Assembly (NCBI RefSeq): GCF_024331145.1
Contig: NZ_JANDJO010000003.1
Location: 62,001-126,000, forward strand
Direction: 5' to 3'
DNA from: Shimia sp. CNT1-13L.2
GTDB taxonomy: Bacteria > Pseudomonadota > Alphaproteobacteria > Rhodobacterales > Rhodobacteraceae
Length of the DNA stretch: 64,000 nt
The notes under the pieces: model-generated
What the model was told of the DNA's origin: nothing
Database searches by the model: none
The model's input: only the letters and a program-made list of their open reading frames with translations
In this document: positions 37,892-45,111 of the stretch, piece by piece
Layout of the letters: each line of letters starts with the position of its first letter
Numbering within the stretch: the stretch's first letter is position 1
Position numbers and translations under genes: made by a program

Positions 37892-38595
37892 CGCCCATCC
37901 TCCAGAAGTTCTGTCAATGAAATCATAGTGGTATCTTCGTCCTGTCGCAGCAGCATGCCAAAGCGTTCATCGACCCCAAGGAAGGTGCCCGCATTGCCCA
38001 TGATCTCGATCTCTTCGCCCATGCCATGCGCCAACCCGCGCCACTCGGCGTGCAGGGGTTTTACCCCTTCGTCTTCCCAGCGGGTGATCCAGTTCAACGT
38101 ATGCCGCGCAAAGCTTTCCAACAGGGCAGGGGCCTCGACATCGGCACAGCCCTCGGCATAAAGCGCGGTGTCATCCGGTGTCGTCCCCGGATCGTCACTC
38201 GCCGGCCAGAGCGGCAGCTCAAGCCCCACGACCAGCCAGTCGGGGACCTCATCCGCCCCCCCCGTCGACGCCGCCACCCGCAAGCGTCCACACCGTGCCC
38301 CGTTGATCCGCAGACCACCACCCCATTCAAGGTGGACCGCCACCTCTGGCGGCGCAAGCGCCCCAAGCGCGTTCTGAAACCCCACCCCGCAGGTCGGCAG
38401 CATGGCCATCGCATCCTGCAACGGCACCTCTGGCGCAAACACCAACGCCGCGCGCAGCGTGTCGCTGCCCAAGGCATAAACCACCATCCCGGCATCACAG
38501 CCAAGCGCTGCCTTCATGCAGGCCGTCTGGAACGGATCTTCCGATCCCGACACCTCGTGACCCGCCATCAATGGTGGAAAAATCACCTCGTTCAT
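37888..38595 (-). CDS. Biotin/lipoate ligase-like protein with DUF4444 domain
   Basis: This 235-residue protein has a BirA/LplA-like N-terminal domain and a C-terminal DUF4444 part (about 150-235). Active ligases have a KWPND-type motif with an essential lysine; the equivalent stretch here reads HLEWGGGLRINGARCGRL, with Glu for Lys and Gly for the PND turn. The protein is therefore probably not a working biotin or lipoate ligase and may bind a ligand or a partner. It overlaps Mrp and DUF6505 by 4 bp each. Confidence 0.75.
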   Translation of the reverse strand: MNEVIFPPLMAGHEVSGSEDPFQTACMKAALGCDAGMVVYALGSDTLRAALVFAPEVPLQDAMAMLPTCGVGFQNALGALAPPEVAVHLEWGGGLRINGARCGRLRVAASTGGADEVPDWLVVGLELPLWPASDDPGTTPDDTALYAEGCADVEAPALLESFARHTLNWITRWEDEGVKPLHAEWRGLAHGMGEEIEIMGNAGTFLGVDERFGMLLRQDEDTTMISLTELLEDGR

Positions 38596-39668
38596 ACCTG
38601 TCCCTTCGCAATAAGCCCTTGAGCAACCTCGCGGAATCCCGCCGCCTGGGCGCTGTCCGGTTCCGAGACCACAATGGGCGCGCCGCCATCTGCGGCCATG
38701 CGAATTTTAAGGTGTAGCGGGATTTCCGCAAGCAGCGGAACCTCCATTTTTTCGGCTTCCAAGGCCACGCCGCCATGCCCGAAAACATGCTCTTCATGCC
38801 CGCAGTTCGAACAGATATGCGTCGACATGTTCTCGATCATGCCAAGGATCGGCACGTTCAGCTGGCGGAACATATCGATTCCCTTGCGGGCATCAATCAA
38901 CGCCACATCCTGCGGGGTCGAGACCACGATGGCGCCGTCCACCTCGGCCTTCTGGGCCAGCGTCATCTGCACGTCGCCGGTGCCCGGCGGCAGGTCCACC
39001 AGCAAGACGTCAAGCGCCCCCCATTGCACCTGCATCATCATCTGTTGCAAGGCCCCCATCAGCATCGGCCCACGCCAGACCACCGCCTGATCATCGTTGG
39101 TCATCAGGCCAATCGACATCATCGTGACGCCGTGGTTGCGCATCGGCAGGATGGTTTTGCCATCCGGGCTCGACGGACGCCCCGACACGCCCAGCATGCG
39201 CGGCTGGCTTGGCCCATAGACATCCGCATCCAGCAAGCCAACCCGCTTGCCCTCCGCCGCCAGCGCACAGGCGAGGTTGGCCGAAACGGTCGATTTACCA
39301 ACGCCGCCCTTGCCACTGGCAATCGCGATGATCTTGGCAACTCCGGGGATTTTCTCGGGGCCCTGCGGTTTGGGCCGCGCCCCCATCTTCAGGTCGGGTG
39401 GGGCCGGCTGGGCGCTGTGGCCGGTCATCACGATCGAGACCTCCTCCACGCCATCCAACTCGCGAAGGGCCGTTTCGGCCGCCGCCTGGATCGCCGCGTA
39501 ACCTTCTGCCTTGGCGGGGTCGATCTCAAGCACGAACCGCACCGTGCCGCCGTCGACGTTCAAGGCCCGCATGACACCGTTCGACACGATATCCCCGCTG
39601 CCCGACAAATCGGCGATCCCTTTCAGAACCTCAAGAACCGCTTCTCGCGTTGCTGCCACCTTCGTCAC
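38592..39668 (-). CDS. mrp: Mrp/NBP35-type Fe-S cluster carrier ATPase
   Basis: This 358-residue protein has an N-terminal MIP18/DUF59-like domain (about 1-85) and a P-loop ATPase with the deviant Walker A GKGGVGKST. It has the Fe-S-binding motif CSNCG with its two cysteines and the family's DVLLVDLPPGTGD segment. Mrp/ApbC proteins hold and transfer a [4Fe-4S] cluster to target enzymes. Location in the FDH region suggests delivery to FdhA, FdhB or the polyferredoxin. It overlaps both neighbours by 4 bp. Confidence 0.93.
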   Translation of the reverse strand: MTKVAATREAVLEVLKGIADLSGSGDIVSNGVMRALNVDGGTVRFVLEIDPAKAEGYAAIQAAAETALRELDGVEEVSIVMTGHSAQPAPPDLKMGARPKPQGPEKIPGVAKIIAIASGKGGVGKSTVSANLACALAAEGKRVGLLDADVYGPSQPRMLGVSGRPSSPDGKTILPMRNHGVTMMSIGLMTNDDQAVVWRGPMLMGALQQMMMQVQWGALDVLLVDLPPGTGDVQMTLAQKAEVDGAIVVSTPQDVALIDARKGIDMFRQLNVPILGMIENMSTHICSNCGHEEHVFGHGGVALEAEKMEVPLLAEIPLHLKIRMAADGGAPIVVSEPDSAQAAGFREVAQGLIAKGQV

Positions 39669-39856
39669 TCCTGTCCCTTGATCGTGCCGGTCACCACATG
39701 CTCCATGTCCAGCCCGTCAATCGTGATGACGGCCTTGGCGGTGAACTCTTTTCCAGCGGTCTCCGCGCCGCGCATGGCCTCTTCAATCGCCTGCTGGGAG
39801 GTGACCCCAACCTGCTTCAGAAACTTGCGCATCGACATGTTGAAATCATCGCTCAT
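39665..39856 (-). CDS. DUF6494 family small protein
   Basis: This 63-residue protein (starting MSDDFNMSMRKFLKQVG) has one helical segment and a short beta-rich C-terminus. I chose ATG 39856, which has AGGAG just upstream; the frame is open to 39964 without support. It is the first gene of the minus-strand four-gene unit and is separated by 58 bp from the divergent cytochrome c fusion gene. Function is unknown. Confidence 0.75.
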   Translation of the reverse strand: MSDDFNMSMRKFLKQVGVTSQQAIEEAMRGAETAGKEFTAKAVITIDGLDMEHVVTGTIKGQE

Positions 39857-39914
39857 CCGAGCCTCTCCTTTTTGAGTTGTTGACGAAACGGGCCGTGTGT
39901 TTTTACCATTTTCC

Positions 39915-40670
39915 ATGCGCGCCCTTCTGAAAATATGGTTCTTTGTTGCTGTCATTTGCGTCACCTTCGCGATTCAAGTGTCTGCAAATGAACGGCAATT
40001 CCGCCTGTCCGCTCCGGCCGATCTGGTCGAAAGCGGGGTGTTGAAATACCTGCTGCCGCGCTTCTCTCTCAAGACCCAGGTGCGTATCGAACTGGTGGAA
40101 CCGGGCGAAACCTCTGCGGTTTCTCTCGGAACCGAAGGCACGCCGGTGTTCAACGGATTGGGGCGAAACTGGGCGGCGCAATTGAACAATCCCGACCACG
40201 TGGGCGCACGCCGCTTTGTCGATTGGATGCGCTCGGACGTGGGCCAGCGCACGATCACGTCTTTCACCGTTGATGGCGCGTCGCCCTTCACCCTGCCAAA
40301 GGCCGAGGCGCAGGTTGTAGCCGCTGTGTCTTTTGACGGAGACGCCGAGGCCGGGCAGGTGCTTTCCCTGCAAATGTGTGGTCGCTGCCACGTGGTGAGC
40401 GATGCCAACCGGATGAACGCCATCGGCTCGACACCCTCGTTTTTCGCCCTGCGCACGCTGTCGGATTGGGACGAACGGTTTACTGCGTTCTACGCCCTCA
40501 ACCCGCATCCTTCCTTCACGCAGGTTGCAGAGATCACGCCCCCCTTTGCCGACGACAGGCCATCCCCGATCGTGCCGATAGAAATGACCCTCGCTGACCT
40601 CGAGGCGATCCTGTCCTACGTGGCGCTGCTTGAGCCCGCCAACCTTGGTGCCCCCCTGCAACATCAATGA
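39915..40670 (+). CDS. TupA-like half-lobe fused to a cytochrome c domain
   Basis: This 251-residue secreted protein has a signal peptide (about 1-24). Residues about 27-66 resemble TupA 24-60, and residues 75-128 resemble TupA 208-265, including similar TPVF, DWMRSD and TSFTVDG stretches. The central ~145 residues of TupA, with most oxyanion ligands, are missing. The C-terminal part has one heme-attachment motif, CGRCH at 155-159. The architecture suggests a periplasmic electron carrier or redox-linked scaffold rather than a tungstate receptor. ATG 39915 starts the signal peptide. It ends inside the convergent polyferredoxin gene's stop region (7-bp overlap). Confidence 0.75.
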   Translation: MRALLKIWFFVAVICVTFAIQVSANERQFRLSAPADLVESGVLKYLLPRFSLKTQVRIELVEPGETSAVSLGTEGTPVFNGLGRNWAAQLNNPDHVGARRFVDWMRSDVGQRTITSFTVDGASPFTLPKAEAQVVAAVSFDGDAEAGQVLSLQMCGRCHVVSDANRMNAIGSTPSFFALRTLSDWDERFTAFYALNPHPSFTQVAEITPPFADDRPSPIVPIEMTLADLEAILSYVALLEPANLGAPLQHQ

Positions 40671-42613
40671 TCCCGGCGCTTGCTGAGGTAGTCCGCGGTG
40701 GTGCGTGGTGCAGGGCGATCCCCTGCGGCGAAGGGGTTGTTTTTCGAATGGAATTGGGCATTCACCCGACAGTCATCGCACATCTGGATCATGCGGATGG
40801 CTTCGGGATTCTGGAACATACCGTGATTGCCCGCCAGTTTCTCGGTGATCTTGTCGATGGTCGACTTGACCCCGAACAGGGTGCCGCACTCGACACAGGC
40901 GAAAGGCTCTTCCTCGTTCAGCACCACCTGTTCCAGCGCGGTGTTCTCGAGGTTCATGCGCGGCTCATAGGTGATGGCGTCCTCGGGACAGACATTCGCG
41001 CACAACCCACATTGCAAGCAGGCATCTTCCTGAAAACGCAGCTGCGGCAGGTCGGGATTGTCGCCAAGCGCCCCGGATGGGCAGAGCGAGATGCACGACA
41101 GGCACAGGGTGCAACTGTCGGTGTCCACGAGAACCGCGCCATAAGGCGCGCCTTCGGGCAGGGCAATCTGTGCCTGATCCGGGTTCAGAGCCTTGGTCGC
41201 GGTGCGGGTCACCTGTCTGCGGGTCCCCATCGGGCGCACCGGTACGGCAATCGGCTGGTTGTCCGTGCCTTCAAACAGCATTCCTGACAGCGCGTCCGGG
41301 TCCATCGTGTCGATCAAGGCGACGCCCGAACCGGCTAGCGCCCCCGCCAGATCGGCCTGCTCCTGCATGACCTCGCGGTCGGTCTTGGGCGCGAGGAGGA
41401 CGGACACATCCGCAAACCCTGCGGCAAGGGCCGCAACCATTTCGGCGTGACCAAAGGTGTTCAGGGCGTCCACCTCAAGCGGAATGACATTGGCGGGCAG
41501 GCCATCGCCAAAACGGGCGGACAGGCGGATCATCTCGCTGCCGTGATCATCAACCACCAAAAGGCGCGGCTGGCTGCCACCCGCTTCGAGATAGCTCTTG
41601 GCAAGTGTCTGAACGCGGCGGAACAGGATGTCGGGGGCAGGGGCGTCATAGCTGATCGCACCGGACGGACAGAGCGAAGAACAGGCACCGCAGCCCGCAC
41701 AGATCATCGGATCAATGCTGACGTGATCGCCATTGGGTGTGATCGCCCCCGTCGGGCAGGCGTCCAGACACCGGCTACACCCTGTCTGGCTGGCCCGCGA
41801 ATGGGCACAGAGCAGGGGCTCCGCCTTGACATACAGGGGTTTTTCAAAGGTCCCGACAAATTGCGAGGCCTCGAGAATGGCATCCGCGACCGCAGGGATG
41901 CTGCCCGGATCTGCCCAGAGATAACCTTCGCGTTTCTCTGGCGCGGGAAACAGCGGGGTTTCGCCGCGCAAATCAAGGATCAGATCGCATTGGGACAGGC
42001 CGCCATCGCGCGGGTCCGTGAACTGCATGGCACCGCGGCCACCGGGAATGCCCTGGCGCAACGCGTCGATCCGGACCTCGAACTGCCCAAGCGACCCGCG
42101 CGCTGACCTGAGATCGCCGACAACGACATCATAGGCCCGCGACGTCACCTGTCCCGGCTGGCTGTCCAGAAGCACGGTAACGGTCAGCAGGTCCTTGAGC
42201 TTTTCCGCCGCCGCAATTGCCACGTCTTCGGTGCCGAGGATCAGGCAGATCCCCTCGGAAATCACGTCGACCGTCTTGGCCCCCCCTTGCGGAAGGCTGG
42301 CCTCGGCCACAAGCGCGGCCATTTTGGGTAGTTTCGGGGCCGCGTCGGTCGACCATCCGGCCCGATCGCGCAGGTCAAGAAGCGCCGGTGCGGGGGCGTC
42401 TATCTCGTCTGCGAGGGCGGTGAAAAACGCCTGTTCCTGTCCGCAACAAATTATTGCCTCACCCGTGGAAATCGCCTCGGCTGCGGCCTGAACTTCGCTG
42501 GTGCAAAGTCCAGTGTGCACCTTTGAACATGCCAGTCTGGTCGTGGCCTCAAGGCCTGCCGCATCGATGGTTTGTGATCCTGAACAATCACACAAAATCA
42601 ATGTCTTAGGCAT
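40664..42613 (-). CDS. Polyferredoxin of the FDH cluster
   Basis: This 649-residue protein has four Cys-rich 4Fe-4S clusters, arranged as two ferredoxin-like pairs: CSRCLDACPTG with CAGCGACSSLCPSG, and CTLCLSCISLCPSG with CLQCGLCANVCPED. A further CVECG motif is near the C-terminus. The N-terminus (LILCDCSGSQTID) and the middle (LLVVDDHGSEMIRLS) recall HdrA/MvhD-type hydrogenase or heterodisulfide-reductase proteins. No signal peptide is seen, so it is probably cytosolic. ATG 42613 has GAGGA upstream; the frame to 42772 has no site. It is divergent from the FDH operon and may transfer electrons during FDH assembly or function. Confidence 0.85.
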   Translation of the reverse strand: MPKTLILCDCSGSQTIDAAGLEATTRLACSKVHTGLCTSEVQAAAEAISTGEAIICCGQEQAFFTALADEIDAPAPALLDLRDRAGWSTDAAPKLPKMAALVAEASLPQGGAKTVDVISEGICLILGTEDVAIAAAEKLKDLLTVTVLLDSQPGQVTSRAYDVVVGDLRSARGSLGQFEVRIDALRQGIPGGRGAMQFTDPRDGGLSQCDLILDLRGETPLFPAPEKREGYLWADPGSIPAVADAILEASQFVGTFEKPLYVKAEPLLCAHSRASQTGCSRCLDACPTGAITPNGDHVSIDPMICAGCGACSSLCPSGAISYDAPAPDILFRRVQTLAKSYLEAGGSQPRLLVVDDHGSEMIRLSARFGDGLPANVIPLEVDALNTFGHAEMVAALAAGFADVSVLLAPKTDREVMQEQADLAGALAGSGVALIDTMDPDALSGMLFEGTDNQPIAVPVRPMGTRRQVTRTATKALNPDQAQIALPEGAPYGAVLVDTDSCTLCLSCISLCPSGALGDNPDLPQLRFQEDACLQCGLCANVCPEDAITYEPRMNLENTALEQVVLNEEEPFACVECGTLFGVKSTIDKITEKLAGNHGMFQNPEAIRMIQMCDDCRVNAQFHSKNNPFAAGDRPAPRTTADYLSKRRDH

Positions 42614-42937
42614 GTTTTTCCTCGCTGGTTTTTGCCGGATATTCGGCGATTTCTGGCTGGATTTCCCTATCCAACTAGGCATGATTCCCGCAGGTCGTAA
42701 ACCAGTTTTCTGCTGTCCTCCCGTGCTTGGAATCGCCGAATCAGAGCCGTTGATTCTCGTCAAAACGGCCATGTCGGTTTTCTGATAAAATTAGTCGGAT
42801 TGGACATTTCGTCCCCCGACACACCCCGCTCCCCTCCGGTCTGCCCAATTTGTCCCGAAGCGTTGAAAACCCGCTCAAGACCCTTTGCCCAGCCATGTCC
42901 CTACGGCACCTTTGACTGAGAGCATCACGAGAGGACT
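42614..42937. promoter_or_regulatory. Divergent promoter region between polyferredoxin and FDH operon
   Basis: About 324 bp hold no gene. A dyad GTCGG-ATT-GGAC-ATTTC-GTCC-C-CCGAC lies at 42794-42820, and a related TTTGTCCCGAAG segment lies further right. The symmetry suits a regulator site, such as that of the NtrC-type regulator encoded after the FDH genes. No promoter boxes were assigned. Confidence 0.4.
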
Positions 42938-43516
42938 TTGGGAGGCGTGATCATCGAATCCGAGAAATACGCGGCAATGCCGCTCGGCGTCGTATTGCGC
43001 CGAAGCCCTGGCGTGACCCGCTGGGCCAAGTGGTCCTGGCGCTGTGTCGATGTTCTGCCCGGCGCCGGGGATGCCGACTGGGCAGAACTCCGCAGCGAGG
43101 CCGAAGTTACCGATTTCCACGCCGCCACCCCGTCGCTCGAACTCTACGCAGACGAGACCGAAGCCTATCTTCACGGCCTCACTGCGCAGGTGCCCTGCCT
43201 CTATGTCGTGATGCGCGAAACCGAGGAAGACGCTCGTCCCTTCGACATCGTACTCGTCACCGCTTCGCCCTACGAGGCGCAGGACTATGCCGACAGCGGT
43301 GAAGAGGTGATCGAGAAAATCGCAATGCCGGCGGCCATTGCATCCTGGGTTCATGCCTTCGTTGCGCTGCATCACAAGGAAGAGGTTTTCAAGAAACGCC
43401 GCCGCGACAAGAAGGACATCACCCTTGTCGAAGACGGCATTGGCGACCCGCGCATCGCGCAGATGGCTGATGTCTACCGTTCGCCGGTTCAGGCCAAGAA
43501 GGAGCGGCTGCAATGA
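42938..43516 (+). CDS. DUF3305 family FDH accessory protein
   Basis: This protein of about 192 residues matches DUF3305: an N-terminal MPLGVVLRRSPGVTRWAKW stretch, then an acidic alpha/beta domain and a basic KKRRRDKKD tail region. The start is uncertain: TTG 42938 (used here), GTG 42947 or ATG 42977, the last beginning the conserved part. It overlaps DUF3306 by 4 bp and heads the FDH operon. DUF3305/DUF3306 occur with FDH genes in many alpha- and betaproteobacteria; their roles are unproven. Confidence 0.8.
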   Translation: MGGVIIESEKYAAMPLGVVLRRSPGVTRWAKWSWRCVDVLPGAGDADWAELRSEAEVTDFHAATPSLELYADETEAYLHGLTAQVPCLYVVMRETEEDARPFDIVLVTASPYEAQDYADSGEEVIEKIAMPAAIASWVHAFVALHHKEEVFKKRRRDKKDITLVEDGIGDPRIAQMADVYRSPVQAKKERLQ

Positions 43517-44127
43517 GCGGGGATTTCTGGTCACGTCGCAAGGCGGCCGTTGAGGCAGAACAGGCCGCTGAGGCCCGTCTTGCCGAGGAACGCGCCGAAG
43601 CCGAGCGTGATGCGGCGCTGGAAGACAAGAGCGATGCGGAAATCCTGGCCGATCTTGATCTGCCCGATCCCGATGATCTGGGCCAAGGCGATGACTTCAC
43701 CGTTTTCCTGTCGAAAACCGTGCCGCAACGCATCCGTACCCGCGCTTTGCGGCGTCTCTGGCTGACCAATCCCGTTCTGGCCAATGTCGACGGCCTCGTC
43801 GACTACGGCGAGGATTTTACCGACGCCTCCTGCGTGATCGAGAACCTCCAGACCGCCTATCAGGTCGGTAAGGGCATGACGGAACATGTGCTCGAAATGG
43901 CCCGTCAGGCCGCCTTGGAAGAGGAAGGTGAGGTCGACCCGGAGACACCGGAGCCCGACGAGCCCGAAGCCGTCGAAGAGGTACCCGAGGCTGTCTTGGC
44001 CGAACGCCAGCCCGCGCCGACACCCGTCCCTGCCATGGCAGAGGTCCACGAAGACCTCTCCGAACAGACCCCCCAACCCATCCCGCGCCGTATGCGCTTT
44101 TCCTTCCAAGAGGACGCCACCGCATGA
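43513..44127 (+). CDS. DUF3306 family FDH accessory protein
   Basis: This 204-residue protein starts MSGDFWSRRKAAVEAEQ, contains the family core KTVPQRIRTRALRRLWLTNP, and ends in an acidic, proline-rich tail. It has no signal peptide or known catalytic motif. It overlaps DUF3305 and the TorD-like gene by 4 bp each. Context makes it an FDH assembly or maturation factor. The acidic tail could mediate protein contacts. Confidence 0.82.
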   Translation: MSGDFWSRRKAAVEAEQAAEARLAEERAEAERDAALEDKSDAEILADLDLPDPDDLGQGDDFTVFLSKTVPQRIRTRALRRLWLTNPVLANVDGLVDYGEDFTDASCVIENLQTAYQVGKGMTEHVLEMARQAALEEEGEVDPETPEPDEPEAVEEVPEAVLAERQPAPTPVPAMAEVHEDLSEQTPQPIPRRMRFSFQEDATA

Positions 44128-44753
44128 TGCAGGAACAGATGATGACAGCACCTGAAACCGCCGCCCCGCCGATTTCCCCCGAAGATCGCATGCGTGCCGA
44201 TCTTTACAACTTCCTTGGCATGATCCTTGCCCGTCCGGCCGACCAGCTCTCGCTTGATATGGTTGCCGGCCTTGAAGGCAACGACACGGAGCTGGGGCAG
44301 GCGATCACATCCCTGACCCGCGTGGCCCGTGTGGTCGCGCCCAAGACGGTTGAACGCGAGTTCAACCAGCTTTTCATCGGGCTGGGTCGCGGCGAACTGC
44401 TGCCCTACGCCTCCTATTACATGACGGGGTTCCTGAACGAAAAACCCCTCGCCACCCTGCGCCGCGACATGGCGGCCCGTGGCCTGAGCCGTGCGGAAAA
44501 CGTCTACGAGCCGGAAGACAACATCGCTTCGTTGATGGAAATGATGGCCGCGCTGATCGTCGGGCGCTTTGGCACGCCTGCCACGCTTGAAGACCAGAAA
44601 ACCTTCTTCAACCGGCACATCGCCCCATGGGCCGGGCATTTCTTTTCGGATTTGGAAGCCGCCAAGACCTCGGTCTTCTTTGCACCGGTCGGCCAGATGG
44701 GCCGCCTGTTCATGGAGATCGAAGCCGAGGGCTTTCGAATGATCGCGGAGTGA
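44124..44753 (+). CDS. TorD/DmsD-type chaperone for molybdo/tungsto-enzymes
   Basis: This 209-residue all-helical cytosolic protein has the TorD signature region LLPYASYYMTGF and later PEDNIASLMEMMAALI. TorD-family proteins bind the Tat signal of their redox enzyme and hold it until cofactor insertion. It overlaps DUF3306 by 4 bp and precedes the Tat peptide and fdhA, so FdhA is the likely client. The start ATG at 44124 lies inside the upstream stop region. Confidence 0.88.
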   Translation: MMQEQMMTAPETAAPPISPEDRMRADLYNFLGMILARPADQLSLDMVAGLEGNDTELGQAITSLTRVARVVAPKTVEREFNQLFIGLGRGELLPYASYYMTGFLNEKPLATLRRDMAARGLSRAENVYEPEDNIASLMEMMAALIVGRFGTPATLEDQKTFFNRHIAPWAGHFFSDLEAAKTSVFFAPVGQMGRLFMEIEAEGFRMIAE

Positions 44754-44802
44754 TCCGCATTCACCGGCGGGCGACCGCCATCAACCAGAGAGGAGGACTC
44801 TC

Positions 44803-45006
44803 ATGACCAAGAAAGCCGAGGAGACCCGGATCGCAGATCAGGGCCGCCGAGATTTTCTGAAACTGGCCGCGACCACCGCCCCTGTTGCCGCAGTGGCTGT
44901 TGCGACCACCGGAGGTGCGGCCGAGGCCGCAGAGCCGGACCTGTCCTTGGAAAAGATGCAGGATACAGCGCACACCCGTGCGTATTTCGACAGCGCCCGT
45001 TTCTGA
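44803..45006 (+). CDS. Small Tat-signal protein of FDH region (TIGR02811-like)
   Basis: This 67-residue peptide has a twin-arginine motif (RRDFLK near residues 16-21), a hydrophobic stretch, and an AEA cleavage region, with a short acidic tail ending in FDSARF. Family members always lie next to fdhA and may occupy or carry the TorD chaperone, or form a small FDH subunit; none is proven. It has a strong AGGAGGA site before ATG 44803. Confidence 0.85.
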   Translation: MTKKAEETRIADQGRRDFLKLAATTAPVAAVAVATTGGAAEAAEPDLSLEKMQDTAHTRAYFDSARF

Positions 45007-45111
45007 CGGACGGTGTTTTCTGCCAAGGGCGACTGGTTGCGATTGGCCCGACTGCCCGAGGTTTTCGTTAACCCAGCTAGGTTCCCGAAGGGGACAGCAA
45101 GGGAGGTATAA

